A stretch of DNA of 64,000 nt from Mangrovibacterium lignilyticum (GCF_010882175.1 NZ_WKLH01000001.1:947464-1011463), one strand, 5' to 3'; counted from the first letter of the stretch, positions 43,268 to 53,035 are shown. Made by a program: numbers and translations. Notes: a model not told the origin generated them from the letters alone.

Positions 43268-43299
43268 GAAGGATATCAGTAATTGATATCCTTTTTTTA
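43268..43299 (+). terminator. Terminator of tRNA-His
   Basis: A 9-bp perfect stem (AGGATATCA with TGATATCCT) followed by seven T, right after the tRNA. Confidence 0.9.
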
Positions 43300-43400
43300 T
43301 TTCTTCATTCTGCAAAAACACCCCACATAAAATACACCCTATTTCATGTAACGTTTTGTCGTTGAGATCGTCTGTTTAAATAAGCAGAAAAGAAACAAGC

Positions 43401-44126
43401 ATGAAAACAAAACCTGACTTCCTTGTCGTGCTCCTGGCAGCACTGGCAATTACCATTTCCACATCGTGTTCAACCGATGAAAAAATTGAAGGCAATCACC
43501 AACTCACCACCGAAGATCGTGCAACCAGCGATTTCAACCAAGTTGTCATGTCCGGGTCGTTTAATGTTTACATCGCTCCCGGAAATGAGCACTCGGTGAC
43601 GGTCCGTGCAGAATCCAACCTCATTGATTACATTGAAACCGACCTGACCGGGAAGACACTCCACATCAAAAGCAGCGACAATGTCAGCCTGCAAAACAAT
43701 CTTCCCATGGAAATACACGTCAGCTGCCCCGAAGTACATAGCCTCGAACTTGAGGGTTCTGGTTCTATTGAAGCCGGGCACTTTGAGAACGATCTTTTCT
43801 ACATCGATTTAATTGGCTCCGGCATCATTAGCAGTTCGGTAAATGCTGATAAGCTTCAGATCCGGCTTTCCGGCTCGTGCCAAATAATCATTGAAGGCGA
43901 ATGTAACCAAAGCGACATGATGATTATTGGCAGCGGCCTTATCTCATCGTTCAAACTGGAACAGGACACCTGCCTGGCCTCTATTGAGGGTTCTGGGATC
44001 ATGAAGGTTGATGTTTCTGATTTACTGGATGTACTCATCGACGGAAGTGGCGTTGTGCTGTATCAAAATGCACCTGAAATCAGGTCAAGCATCAACGGAA
44101 GCGGGAGCGTAACTCCGGCTAATTAG
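43401..44126 (+). CDS. Head GIN domain (DUF2807) lipoprotein
   Basis: A 241-residue lipoprotein: signal peptide with lipobox ISTSC, then a beta-solenoid-like domain of the DUF2807/GIN type. Repeated GSG motifs (GSGSIEAG, GSGIISS, GSGLISS, GSGIMKV, GSGVVLY, GSGSVTPA) mark the turns. Such proteins are very common in Bacteroidota, are placed in the outer membrane or periplasm, and have no established function. It stands alone downstream of tRNA-His. Confidence 0.88.
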   Translation: MKTKPDFLVVLLAALAITISTSCSTDEKIEGNHQLTTEDRATSDFNQVVMSGSFNVYIAPGNEHSVTVRAESNLIDYIETDLTGKTLHIKSSDNVSLQNNLPMEIHVSCPEVHSLELEGSGSIEAGHFENDLFYIDLIGSGIISSSVNADKLQIRLSGSCQIIIEGECNQSDMMIIGSGLISSFKLEQDTCLASIEGSGIMKVDVSDLLDVLIDGSGVVLYQNAPEIRSSINGSGSVTPAN

Positions 44127-44240
44127 TTCCACTTCCAGTAAAGTCGTTGAAAGTTGGTCACTAGAACCACATTTGACCGGCAGCGATTATCGCCGATAAA
44201 TGTTTCGCAAGGATGTATTTTATCCGATTAAATTTATCTC

Positions 44241-44248
44241 TACTTTTG
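44241..44248 (+). promoter_or_regulatory. -7 box upstream of the EamA permease gene
   Basis: TACTTTTG matches TAnnTTTG and is 22 bp before the ATG at 44271. No clear -33 TTG is visible at the expected distance. Confidence 0.4.
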
Positions 44249-44270
44249 CGCTGCATCCTGAAAATGTTTT

Positions 44271-45197
44271 ATGCAAAATAATATCTTGAAATACTACGGG
44301 GCAGCGCTGTTAGCCATGTTCTTTTGGAGTTTCTCCTTTGTGTGGTTTAAAGTTGCCTATCGCGCTTACGACCCGATGACCGTCGTGCTAATCCGTCTCA
44401 CTCTGGCAACAGTTATGATGTTTGTCATCGCTAAAGTAATTGGCAAGTTACAGCCGATTCAAAAAGGCGATTTGAAGTGGATGATTCTACTCTCCTTTTT
44501 CGAACCGTTCCTGTATTTCATGGGCGAAAGCTTTGGGTTGAAATATGTTTCCCCAACCGTAGCGGCAGTGATCGTGGCAACGATTCCGCTTTTCACTCCT
44601 TTGGCGGCCTGGTATTTTCACAAGGAAAAAATGAGCTGGGCAAACTTTGCGGGCTTGACCATCTCCTTTGCCGGAGTCTCTTTAGTTGTGCTCGACAATT
44701 CGTTTCGATTTTCAGCGTCGCCACTAGGCGTCACATTGGAATTTATAGCCGTTCTTTCCACTATTGGTTATGCAATCATTCTGAAAAAGCTGACCCATAA
44801 CTATAACGGATACACTATCATCAGTTACCAAAACCTCTTTGGTTCCTTTATGTTTTTGCCTTTTTGGCTCACCTTTGAGGCTCAAAAAACGTTGCAAACA
44901 CCTTTTAATCAAGAAGCGTTCATGGCAATCGTGAAATTGGCAGTGTTCGCGTCTATCCTTGGATTCATCTTCTTCACCTACTGTATCCGCCATCTGGGGA
45001 TTAACAAATCGAACATGTTCATCAATGTCATGCCTGTATTTGTGGTCATTTTCTCTTATTTCATTCTGGGTGAAGAAATCAACAGCCAGAAGGTGATCGG
45101 CATCATCATTGTTATTACCGGCATATTTTTAGCACAATTGAAACGGAGACGAATTAAACCTGTAACAAATGCGGAAATACCGAACATTGAAATCTAA
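44271..45197 (+). CDS. EamA/DMT family permease
   Basis: A 308-residue membrane protein with ten predicted helices in two EamA repeats (about residues 8-140 and 152-292), typical of the drug/metabolite transporter superfamily. Conserved signs are FWSFSFVWFKVAY in helix 1 and the KYVSPTVAAVIVATIPLFTPL block. The C-terminus is short and basic. The substrate (metabolite or amino-acid export) cannot be told from sequence. Confidence 0.88.
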   Translation: MQNNILKYYGAALLAMFFWSFSFVWFKVAYRAYDPMTVVLIRLTLATVMMFVIAKVIGKLQPIQKGDLKWMILLSFFEPFLYFMGESFGLKYVSPTVAAVIVATIPLFTPLAAWYFHKEKMSWANFAGLTISFAGVSLVVLDNSFRFSASPLGVTLEFIAVLSTIGYAIILKKLTHNYNGYTIISYQNLFGSFMFLPFWLTFEAQKTLQTPFNQEAFMAIVKLAVFASILGFIFFTYCIRHLGINKSNMFINVMPVFVVIFSYFILGEEINSQKVIGIIIVITGIFLAQLKRRRIKPVTNAEIPNIEI

Positions 45198-45265
45198 AAT
45201 CGTTTAAAAGACTTTCACTTTTTAATCAAACACTTTTCCGACTTCGCTGTTTCTAACAGTCAACA

Positions 45266-45598
45266 ATGAAGAAACTGAAACAAATAAATTTAGTTCTGCT
45301 GGTCGTTAGCCACCTGATTTTGTTCGCCTATCCGTTGGCGAGCAAAACCTTTCACGTGCACGAAGTCCAACCCGAACAAAGTTGTTGTGAAAGTTGCTCA
45401 ACACCAGGTCCGGTCATTGATCATCCGGCTCAAGACTGTCTCATTTGCGATTACGAGCTATTGAGTTTTGTCAGTGAACCGACTTTCACGCCGTCAGTTT
45501 ATTGGGTTACTTATCCCATTTTACTTGCTCCGCTACCGGAAAAAGTACATACGGAGCCGATACGTCATTTTTCTCTTCGAGGGCCTCCTGTAGCCTAA
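45266..45598 (+). CDS. Small exported Cys/His protein, DUF2946-like
   Basis: A 110-residue exported protein. After an N-terminal hydrophobic segment it has FHVHEVQPEQSCCESC, then HPAQDCLICDYE, a second hydrophobic segment, and ends HFSLRGPPVA. The HxH, CC, CxxC and CxxC pairs and the final RGPP are the pattern of DUF2946-like small proteins found beside metal-related TonB receptors. It lies 200 bp upstream of a ZnuD-like receptor, so binding or sensing of a metal, probably zinc or copper, is likely. Confidence 0.6.
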   Translation: MKKLKQINLVLLVVSHLILFAYPLASKTFHVHEVQPEQSCCESCSTPGPVIDHPAQDCLICDYELLSFVSEPTFTPSVYWVTYPILLAPLPEKVHTEPIRHFSLRGPPVA

Positions 45599-45798
45599 GC
45601 TTTATCAAGCATAACAAACTCTCACATTCGATTTTTACAATTGGTACGCATTCATTTTTTATTCAAAATATGAATTCGGCGTGCCTGTATTTCTATTTCC
45701 TAAAAGCAGGGAAAGAAGTATAATATAATCTCATAATCAAAAAGATATTCGCAATTCAACTGACGTTTGATTGCTGAATTAACAATAGACAGAACAAC

Positions 45799-48177
45799 AT
45801 GAAATACCGTATAATTACCATTACATTCTTCTTATATTTTATTCATTCTGCTTTTGCGCTGCCGACAGACACCAGCAGCCGAACCCTGCTAAGCGGAAAA
45901 ATAACTGATAGCGAAACACGTGAGCCACTTCCTGCAGCGACAATCTATTTCCCCGAGCTAAAGATTGGCGCATTAACGGATGATGAAGGAAATTTTGAGA
46001 TCAAAAACTTACCTGCCTCCAAATTGACAATTCAAATCAGTTTGATTGGCTACCAATCCATCACCCAATCCGTGGACCTGAGGCAAACCACTTCTATTAA
46101 TTTTGAACTAAGCGAATCGGTCACCGAAATCAGCGAAGTGGTAATTACCGGCCAACCCGGCTTGATTGAGCAAAAACGGACACCGGCACCAATCGCTGTT
46201 GTGCCACATGCTGCCTTAATCGAGGGAGCCTCCAACAACATCATTGACGCACTGGCCAAGCAACCGGGCGTTTCACAAGTAACAACAGGAGCGGGTATTT
46301 CGAAACCTGTGATCAGAGGGCTGGGGTACAATCGAGTGGTGGTGGTAAACGATGGAATTCGCCAGGAAGGTCAGCAGTGGGGTGACGAACATGGTATCGA
46401 AATTGATGAATATGGTGTCAACCATGTCGAAATATTGAAAGGACCTGCCAGCTTGGCGTTCGGCTCCGACGCCATGGCCGGAGTTATTAACATGATATCG
46501 GCACCAACATTGCCAAACGGAACAATCAACGGAAATATCATCACCAACTACCAAACAAACAATGGGTTGTTTGGCTATTCGGCAAATATGGCCGGCAACC
46601 AAAATGGGTTTATTTGGGATGCCCGAATTAGCGACAAAAGAGCACATGATTACCAAAATAACATCGACAATTGGGTCAATAACTCAGCCTTCCGCGAAAA
46701 CGCTGCCAGCGCACTGGTCGGACTAAATCGCTCATGGGGTTTCTCACACTTAACCCTCAGCCTTTATAACCTGAATCCGGGAATTATTGGAGAGGAAGAA
46801 GGAGGAACAGTGCGCGATCCGAAGTCGTATCAACCCGGAGCTCCTTTTCAAGAGATAAGCCACTACAAAGCAGTATGGAACAACAAACTTTTCCTCGGGA
46901 AGGGAAGTTTAAATGCGACCTTTGGCTTTCAGCAAAACAACCGAAAGGAATTTGAATCGGCCGACGACTATGGCTTGTACTTCAAACTAAACACGCTTAG
47001 TTACGACCTGAAATACAGTTTACCCTCTGAAAGCGATTGGACACTTACCGGAGGCATTGGTGGTATGTGGCAACAATCTGAAAATAAAGGGTCCGAGTTT
47101 TTGGTGCCTGCTTACGATCTGTTCGATATCGGCGTTTTTGCCATCGCTCACAAACAAATCGGTGATTTTGATATCAGTGGCGGACTACGCTACGACCGCC
47201 GCCATATGAATGGTGATGCACTCTACCTTACAAGTGACGAAGCAGTTACAACAGTAACTGATCCGGATGCGACAGTGCGCTTTCCCGGCTTCAGCGAAAC
47301 CTTTAATGGCATTTCGGGAAGTATCGGTGCCAGCTATCAGATCAGCGAGTCTGCTTATACGAAACTGAATATTTCAAGAGGTTTTCGGGCACCTAATATT
47401 GCAGAGCTCGGCTCGAACGGGAACCACGAAGGTACTTTCCGTTACGAAATTGGCAACCCCGATTTGAAACCGGAAAACAGTCTACAGATTGATTGGGGAA
47501 TCGGACTGGACACCAAACACGTTTCCGCCGAACTCAACCTCTTCAACAACAAGGTCGATAATTACATTTACAGCCATAGGTTGAATACTGAAGCGGGAAA
47601 TGACTCGACAATCAATGATGTCCCTGTTTTCAAGTTTACCGGTGGAAAGGCTCATTTGTATGGCGGCGAGCTATTCATCGATATGCATCCGCACCCGCTC
47701 GACTTCCTGCATTTTCAAAATACCTTTTCGTACACTCGCGGAACTTTATCGAACCAGCCCGATTCAGCGAAAAATCTGCCCATGATCCCGGCAGCCCGCT
47801 GGTTATCCGAAATTAAATTCGACATCAAAGACGTTAATAATTGGATGCAAAACGCCTGGATAAGTTTCAGTGTGGATCACAACTGGAAACAGGACAATTT
47901 TTTTGCGGCTTACGCCACCGAAACAGCAACTCCCGCATACACGCTCTTGAATGCAGGAATCGGAACTGATTTCACCGGTAAAAAAGGAAAAATCTGCTCC
48001 CTGTTCATCAGCATCAATAACCTGACGGACAAAGCGTACCAAAGCCACCTCAGTCGACTGAAATACACGGGTCTAAACGAGACAACCGGTCGCGAAGGAT
48101 ACTTTAACATGGGGCGAAATGTGAGTTTCAAACTCATCATTCCAATTTCCATCAGTTCGACCAGTGCATCAAAATAA
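45799..48177 (+). CDS. TonB-dependent receptor, ZnuD-like
   Basis: A 792-residue outer-membrane receptor: signal peptide (about 1-20), a carboxypeptidase-like regulatory domain (about 29-110, LSGKITDSETREPLPAATIYF), a plug domain (about 120-235, VSQVTTGAGISKPVIRGLG) and a 22-strand barrel. The plug segment EGQQWGDEHGIEID is typical of the zinc receptor ZnuD. The barrel has several His/Asp-rich loops. With the upstream Cys/His protein it suggests zinc (or similar metal) uptake, but no Zur box was noticed. Confidence 0.88.
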   Translation: MKYRIITITFFLYFIHSAFALPTDTSSRTLLSGKITDSETREPLPAATIYFPELKIGALTDDEGNFEIKNLPASKLTIQISLIGYQSITQSVDLRQTTSINFELSESVTEISEVVITGQPGLIEQKRTPAPIAVVPHAALIEGASNNIIDALAKQPGVSQVTTGAGISKPVIRGLGYNRVVVVNDGIRQEGQQWGDEHGIEIDEYGVNHVEILKGPASLAFGSDAMAGVINMISAPTLPNGTINGNIITNYQTNNGLFGYSANMAGNQNGFIWDARISDKRAHDYQNNIDNWVNNSAFRENAASALVGLNRSWGFSHLTLSLYNLNPGIIGEEEGGTVRDPKSYQPGAPFQEISHYKAVWNNKLFLGKGSLNATFGFQQNNRKEFESADDYGLYFKLNTLSYDLKYSLPSESDWTLTGGIGGMWQQSENKGSEFLVPAYDLFDIGVFAIAHKQIGDFDISGGLRYDRRHMNGDALYLTSDEAVTTVTDPDATVRFPGFSETFNGISGSIGASYQISESAYTKLNISRGFRAPNIAELGSNGNHEGTFRYEIGNPDLKPENSLQIDWGIGLDTKHVSAELNLFNNKVDNYIYSHRLNTEAGNDSTINDVPVFKFTGGKAHLYGGELFIDMHPHPLDFLHFQNTFSYTRGTLSNQPDSAKNLPMIPAARWLSEIKFDIKDVNNWMQNAWISFSVDHNWKQDNFFAAYATETATPAYTLLNAGIGTDFTGKKGKICSLFISINNLTDKAYQSHLSRLKYTGLNETTGREGYFNMGRNVSFKLIIPISISSTSASK

Positions 48178-48194
48178 ATAGTCAATCAATATGA

Positions 48195-48240
48195 TAGGGT
48201 GCCGAAAGCCTTGTGGGCATTCGGCACCCATTTTTCTTTT
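48195..48240 (+). terminator. Terminator of the TonB receptor gene
   Basis: A 9-bp GC-rich stem (48197-48205 with 48221-48229) followed by a T-rich run, 20 bp after the stop codon. Confidence 0.85.
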
Positions 48241-48260
48241 AGGCTTTTCAGTATTCCGTT

Positions 48261-48268
48261 TATCTTTG
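48261..48268 (+). promoter_or_regulatory. -7 box upstream of the YkgJ gene
   Basis: TATCTTTG matches TAnnTTTG, 28 bp before the GTG start at 48297. No -33 element is obvious. Confidence 0.4.
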
Positions 48269-48296
48269 CGACAAATTCATTCGATATTAGGAAGCA

Positions 48297-48800
48297 GTGG
48301 ACAAAATCTTGTACTATAAACCGGAACAATTGAAAGAAATGACGGCCAACAACCGACAGGAATTTACAGCGTTGTTTCAGAAATTGAGAAAGAAGAAACC
48401 GAAAAATCTGGATTCAGTGGTTCACCAATTGCACAACGAAGCCTTTGATCGATTCGACTGTCTGGATTGTGCCAACTGCTGCTCCAGCATCAGTCCGATT
48501 GTAACCGATAAAGACGCTGATCGCCTGGCCAAAAGTCAGAAAATGAAATCTGCCGATTTTATTGCCAGTTACCTTTACAAGGACGAAGACAATGATTTTG
48601 TTTTTCAGCAAACGCCCTGCCCTTTTCTGATGGCCGACAACTACTGCTGTGTTTACGAAAACCGTCCGCGTGCCTGTCGCGAATACCCTCACACCGACCG
48701 TAGCCGTTTTTATCAAATCCTGAAACTCAGCCAGAAAAACTGTGAGGTTTGTCCGATTGTCTTCGCGATTACCAAAGAGCTGGCCAAACAGGAATGGTAA
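48297..48800 (+). CDS. YkgJ family cysteine cluster protein
   Basis: A 167-residue cytoplasmic protein of the YkgJ/CxxCxxCC family. The cysteines are in FDCLDCANCCSS, CPFL, CCVYENRPRACREYP and CEVCPI, the arrangement expected to bind an Fe-S cluster or zinc. The family role is poorly known; some members take part in metal-centre maturation or methylation of flagellin-like proteins. Translation starts at a GTG at 48297. It lies alone between a terminator and porQ. Confidence 0.85.
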   Translation: MDKILYYKPEQLKEMTANNRQEFTALFQKLRKKKPKNLDSVVHQLHNEAFDRFDCLDCANCCSSISPIVTDKDADRLAKSQKMKSADFIASYLYKDEDNDFVFQQTPCPFLMADNYCCVYENRPRACREYPHTDRSRFYQILKLSQKNCEVCPIVFAITKELAKQEW

Positions 48801-48861
48801 CAATAATGCCGGCGTAAAAACGTTCCATTGCTATTGAATTTTTTCATCCCGAATAAACAAA

Positions 48862-48869
48862 TATCTTTG
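48862..48869 (+). promoter_or_regulatory. -7 box upstream of porQ
   Basis: TATCTTTG matches TAnnTTTG exactly, 23 bp before the ATG at 48893. The nearest upstream TTG is 25 bp away, slightly too far. Confidence 0.45.
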
Positions 48870-48892
48870 AGCGAACGAACAGGCAACCCCGT

Positions 48893-49915
48893 ATGAAATT
48901 CAGAAAACTCCTCGTACTTCCCTTACTCATTTTGAGCGTGCATGTCGTTGCTCAAATTGGCGGCGAGTCGACCTACGAGTTCCTGAACCTGACAAACTCG
49001 GCCAAGATGGCTGCCTTGGGAGGAAACCAGATAGCCCTGAATGATCATTCCGATTTGAATGTCGCCTACAATAATCCCGCTTTACTCAATGATGAAATGG
49101 CCGGTTCAGTCCTGATGAACTATGTGAATTACATTGCCGATGTCAACTACGGCTATGCTGCATTCGCCCTCAAAACCGAGAAAATCGGTCCCTTGACTTT
49201 CGGGATTCATTACATCAATTACGGAGACTTTATTAAAGCTGACGAGACCGGACAAAAGGAAGGATCGTTTCGCGCTGCCGAATATGCCTTGCTGGCGAGT
49301 TGGTCAAAACAGGTAAAGGCAGTCAAGCTGGGTATAACTCTAAAACCGATCCTTTCGTCGTTCGAATCCTACAAATCCGTTGGCATCGCTTTTGATCTTG
49401 GAGCAGCATATACCAGCGACAACGAACTAAGCACAATTGGTTTGGTTGTTCGCAACATGGGCACGCAAATAACGACTTATTACGAGAACGGAGACCGCGA
49501 AAGCATTCCACTCGACATTCAACTGGGGGGCTCGCAACGGCTGGCACATGCACCTTTTCGACTGTCAGCAACCTTACAGCATCTGCAGCGCTGGAGACTG
49601 GCACAGGACGAAGAAGTTGACAACGGCTTTGAAACCACCATTGAGAAAGACAGCTTTACCAAAGCCTTCATGCGCCATGTTGTGTTGGGGGTTGAGTTAC
49701 TCCCCTCCGAAAACTTCCACATCCGCGCCGGTTATAACTTCCAACGCCGGCAAGAGCTGATGTTTAATGACAAAAAATCGACCGTAGGATTTTCATGGGG
49801 ATTCGGTTTTCAGATTAAACGGTTCCGCATCGATTACGGGTCGGCGCGCTATCACCTGTCCTCGTCGAGCAACCATTTCTCAGTTGCTTTCCGGCTGAAC
49901 AACAGCCTCCGCTAA
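48893..49915 (+). CDS. porQ: PorQ, type IX secretion system outer-membrane protein
   Basis: A 340-residue outer-membrane protein with signal peptide (1-20) and a FadL-like barrel. It has the PorQ opening GGESTYEFLNLTNSAKMAALGG and the ALNDHSDLNVAYNNPALL block. PorQ, with PorP-like and PorU/V/Z proteins, helps anchor cargo of the Bacteroidota type IX secretion system at the cell surface. The following gene is cmk, a neighbour often seen beside porQ. No other T9SS component and no obvious cargo with a C-terminal sorting domain lies in the window. Confidence 0.88.
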   Translation: MKFRKLLVLPLLILSVHVVAQIGGESTYEFLNLTNSAKMAALGGNQIALNDHSDLNVAYNNPALLNDEMAGSVLMNYVNYIADVNYGYAAFALKTEKIGPLTFGIHYINYGDFIKADETGQKEGSFRAAEYALLASWSKQVKAVKLGITLKPILSSFESYKSVGIAFDLGAAYTSDNELSTIGLVVRNMGTQITTYYENGDRESIPLDIQLGGSQRLAHAPFRLSATLQHLQRWRLAQDEEVDNGFETTIEKDSFTKAFMRHVVLGVELLPSENFHIRAGYNFQRRQELMFNDKKSTVGFSWGFGFQIKRFRIDYGSARYHLSSSSNHFSVAFRLNNSLR

Positions 49916-50040
49916 TTCAGAACGGCATCAGGTTTCCTCGAAACAATTCCCGTTATTTAATGAACAGGATCGCTTTCCGTTTTGGGTTTCACACGGTCCA
50001 ATGTGAATAATTTTCTGGCCGCTCTTCCGGCCAAAAATCC

Positions 50041-50048
50041 TATATTTG
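50041..50048 (+). promoter_or_regulatory. -7 box directly before cmk
   Basis: TATATTTG ends only five bases before the ATG at 50054. If used, it would give a nearly leaderless cmk mRNA. It lies inside the longer open frame and argues against the upstream start at 49982. Confidence 0.45.
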
Positions 50049-50053
50049 CTCGC

Positions 50054-50758
50054 ATGGAAAAAGCGACTCAACCCAAAATCATAATTGCCATCGACGGCCA
50101 TTCTTCCTGCGGGAAAAGTACCGTAGCCAAACAGATTGCCCAGGAACTGGGCTACATCTACATTGACAGTGGTGCGATGTACCGGGCAGTTACCCTTTTT
50201 GCCCTGCGCAACAAGCTGGCTGCCGACGAGCAAGTCGACGAACAAGCATTGATCGATCGTCTCGGGGAAATAAAAATTGATTTTCGCCTTAGTCCTGAAA
50301 ATTCGCGTAACGAGACTTATTTGAATGGGGAAAATATTGAAGAAGAGATTCGCCAACTGCCCGTTTCTCAACATGTGAGTCCCGTTGCCACCATTGGTCA
50401 GGTGCGTGAAGCCATGGTTGCACTGCAACAGGAAATGGGGAAAAATAAGGGCATCGTGATGGACGGCCGAGATATTGGCACGGTTGTTTTTCCGGAAGCA
50501 GAACTGAAGATTTTCATGACTGCCCGGCCGGAAGTTCGCGCACAGCGACGCTACGATGAGTTGACAGCCAAAGGGCAACTGGTTAGTTTCGACGAAATTT
50601 TGGCTAATGTGATTGAACGCGACAGAATCGATTCGAGCCGTGAGATCAGTCCTCTGAAACAAGCAGATGATGCACTGATTCTCGACAACAGTGATATAAC
50701 ACGCGAAGAACAGCTGGATTGGGTGATGCAGCAAATTCAACAAATGATCAGCGCTTAG
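50054..50758 (+). CDS. cmk: Cytidylate kinase
   Basis: A 234-residue CMP/dCMP kinase. It has the P-loop [13 protein letters not shown], the following [13 protein letters not shown], the family block [23 protein letters not shown] and the C-terminal [11 protein letters not shown]. It phosphorylates CMP and dCMP in pyrimidine nucleotide metabolism. The frame opens at 49982, but the ATG at 50054 gives the normal N-terminus. It follows porQ and precedes ispH by 50 bp. Confidence 0.95.
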   Translation: MEKATQPKIIIAIDGHSSCGKSTVAKQIAQELGYIYIDSGAMYRAVTLFALRNKLAADEQVDEQALIDRLGEIKIDFRLSPENSRNETYLNGENIEEEIRQLPVSQHVSPVATIGQVREAMVALQQEMGKNKGIVMDGRDIGTVVFPEAELKIFMTARPEVRAQRRYDELTAKGQLVSFDEILANVIERDRIDSSREISPLKQADDALILDNSDITREEQLDWVMQQIQQMISA

Positions 50759-50808
50759 CCACCAATATCCCGGCTTAGAATTTGAATTTTGGAACTTGGA
50801 GTTTTTGT

Positions 50809-51660
50809 ATGAAAGTAGTGATTGATGATAGATCGGGTTTTTGCTTCGGCGTAGTTAGCGCCATCGAAAAAGCAGAAAAAGCACTCGCCAAAGGTGAACA
50901 AATTTACTGCCTCGGCGATATTGTACACAACCACCAGGAAGTAAAGCGCCTGGAGAAAATGGGCATGCATACCATCGATCACGAGAAATACTTCAGCCTG
51001 AAAAACTGCAAAGTTCTGCTTCGTGCCCATGGAGAACCTCCTAAGACATACGAATACGCAAAGGCCAACAGCATCGAACTGCTGGATGGAACTTGCCCGG
51101 TTGTGCTAAAACTGCAACAACGCGTACGAAAAGGATTTAGCGACATTCAAGCTAAAAACGGACAATTAGTTTTACTGGGCAAAAAAGGCCATGCCGAAAT
51201 AGCCGGACTGAACGGACAAACCGGAAATCAAGCAATCATCATCGAAAATGAAGATGACTTGCACAAAATAGATCCGGAACGACCAACCCTTGTTTTTTCA
51301 CAAACCACCAAGTCGCTCGAAGACTTCCACAAGCTAACCGCGCAAATTAAACAGCAGGCCAATGCTGAAACCGCAATCAAAGATACGATCTGTCGACAGG
51401 TAGCCCATCGTGTTCCAAGAATGAAAGAATTCGCTGCTCAGCATGATGTTATCATCTTTGTAAGTGGCCAAAAAAGTTCGAACGGCAAAGCTCTGTTCAA
51501 GGTTTGCCAATCAATTAACCCCAACAGCCACTTTGTATCCGATAAAACCGAACTGAGACCGGAATGGCACACAGGATACCAAAGCGTCGGCATAACAGGA
51601 GCCACATCAACACCGAGATGGCTAATGCAGGAAATCGCCGACACTTTGTCACTAGATTAA
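50809..51660 (+). CDS. ispH: 4-hydroxy-3-methylbut-2-enyl diphosphate reductase
   Basis: A 283-residue IspH, the last enzyme of the MEP pathway, which reduces HMBPP to IPP and DMAPP with a [4Fe-4S] cluster. The three cluster cysteines are visible in SGFCFGV, DGTCPVV and DTICRQV, and the conserved LRAHGEPP and ITGATSTP are present. The frame opens at 50782, but the ATG at 50809 gives the standard N-terminus MKVVIDD. So this organism makes isoprenoids, including menaquinone side chains, by the MEP route. Confidence 0.95.
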   Translation: MKVVIDDRSGFCFGVVSAIEKAEKALAKGEQIYCLGDIVHNHQEVKRLEKMGMHTIDHEKYFSLKNCKVLLRAHGEPPKTYEYAKANSIELLDGTCPVVLKLQQRVRKGFSDIQAKNGQLVLLGKKGHAEIAGLNGQTGNQAIIIENEDDLHKIDPERPTLVFSQTTKSLEDFHKLTAQIKQQANAETAIKDTICRQVAHRVPRMKEFAAQHDVIIFVSGQKSSNGKALFKVCQSINPNSHFVSDKTELRPEWHTGYQSVGITGATSTPRWLMQEIADTLSLD

Positions 51661-51923
51661 GCCAACATTAAGCTTCATCGTTTTTTAGGCCCGTAGATTA
51701 AACCGCTCCTAAAATCAGCTTTACTTTGCCGGCTCAAATATATTATACAGCATAAAGCGTGGTAGATATCTTTGGAAATATTAGATTTGCGCAATCGATT
51801 GCTCAATACTACTAGAAAACGACCCTATTACTAAATTTTATGCTGTCTAGAGGAGGTTGGCTGCCTCTGAATTGAAAGAATACGCGGGATGATAATTGTG
51901 GAACCAAGAGTAAAAGCTGTAAT

Positions 51924-52913
51924 ATGAAACGCAAAAAGCTTGAAAAAATAGGCGTATTCACCTCAGGTGGAGATGCTCCCGGCATGAATGCCGCTATTAG
52001 GGCCGTAACACGTGCGGCCATCGCAAACAAATTAAAAGTAGTCGGTATCCGTCACGGGTACCAGGGAATGATCGACGGAGATTTTATTCCGTTGAAATCC
52101 AGAAGTGTGAGCGGAATCCTCCACCGTGGAGGAACAATTCTGAAAACAGCACGAAGCGCCGAATTCCGGACTGAAGCAGGTCGTGAAAAAGCCTATCAGA
52201 ACCTGAAGAAAGAAGGCATTGATGCGTGCGTTGTTATCGGAGGCGATGGTTCCTTCACCGGAGCACTCATCTTTTCACAGGATTATGACATTCCTTTTGT
52301 TGGAATTCCCGGAACAATCGACAACGACATGTACGGAACGGATTACACCATTGGCTACGACACTGCGCTGAACACCGTTGTTGAAGCTGTGGACAAAATC
52401 CGCCACACAGCCAGTTCGCATGAACGCATCTTCTTTATTGAAGTAATGGGGCGCGAAGCAGGCCTGCTGGCCTTGAGTGCCGGGATCGCTGTTGGTGCTG
52501 AAGCAATTCTGATTCCGGAAGCAAAAACGCTTGAACTGGAATTGGAACAATTCCTGAAAAAGGGTTATAAAGAAAAAGACCGAAGCGGAATTGTAATTGT
52601 TGCTGAAGGTGGTCAAACCGGACGGGTAATTAAAATTGCCGGACAGGTAGAGACCAATTATCCGGATTTGGATGTACGGGTGTCTATCCTTGGGCATATC
52701 CAACGCGGTGGAAAACCATCAGGACGTGACCGTATTGCAGCCACTAAAATGGGTGTTGCCGCTGTTGAAGCTTTGTTGGACGACCAAAAAAGCATCATGA
52801 TCGGATTGGTTAAAAACTTCATCATCGACCATGTGCCATTCAATAAAGCCGTAAAAATGAATAATAGCATTGATGAGGATCTGATCCACATCCAAAAGCT
52901 TATCAATATCTAA
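51924..52913 (+). CDS. pfkA: ATP-dependent 6-phosphofructokinase
   Basis: A 329-residue bacterial-type phosphofructokinase. Substrate motifs are TSGGDAPGMNAAIR, VIGGDGSFTGA (glycine after GGD, the ATP type rather than the pyrophosphate type), GIPGTIDND with the catalytic aspartate, and MGREAGLLAL. It converts fructose 6-phosphate to fructose 1,6-bisphosphate in glycolysis. A 263-bp space separates it from ispH and contains two -7-like boxes (51767-51774 and 51782-51789). A terminator follows. Confidence 0.96.
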   Translation: MKRKKLEKIGVFTSGGDAPGMNAAIRAVTRAAIANKLKVVGIRHGYQGMIDGDFIPLKSRSVSGILHRGGTILKTARSAEFRTEAGREKAYQNLKKEGIDACVVIGGDGSFTGALIFSQDYDIPFVGIPGTIDNDMYGTDYTIGYDTALNTVVEAVDKIRHTASSHERIFFIEVMGREAGLLALSAGIAVGAEAILIPEAKTLELELEQFLKKGYKEKDRSGIVIVAEGGQTGRVIKIAGQVETNYPDLDVRVSILGHIQRGGKPSGRDRIAATKMGVAAVEALLDDQKSIMIGLVKNFIIDHVPFNKAVKMNNSIDEDLIHIQKLINI

Positions 52914-52918
52914 TTGTG

Positions 52919-52949
52919 AATCCCCGTTCAGCCGAGCGGGGATTTTTTC
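52919..52949 (+). terminator. Terminator of pfkA
   Basis: A 7-bp GC stem (52920-52926 with 52937-52943) followed by six T, directly after the pfkA stop codon. Confidence 0.88.
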
Positions 52950-53035
52950 TTTCCTCTCCCGCCGCTGAAGAAGTTATTAACAGATCGCGGCCCAATTCAT
53001 CTTAACTGGATAAATTTTGCGAAGTTTGTACCACC

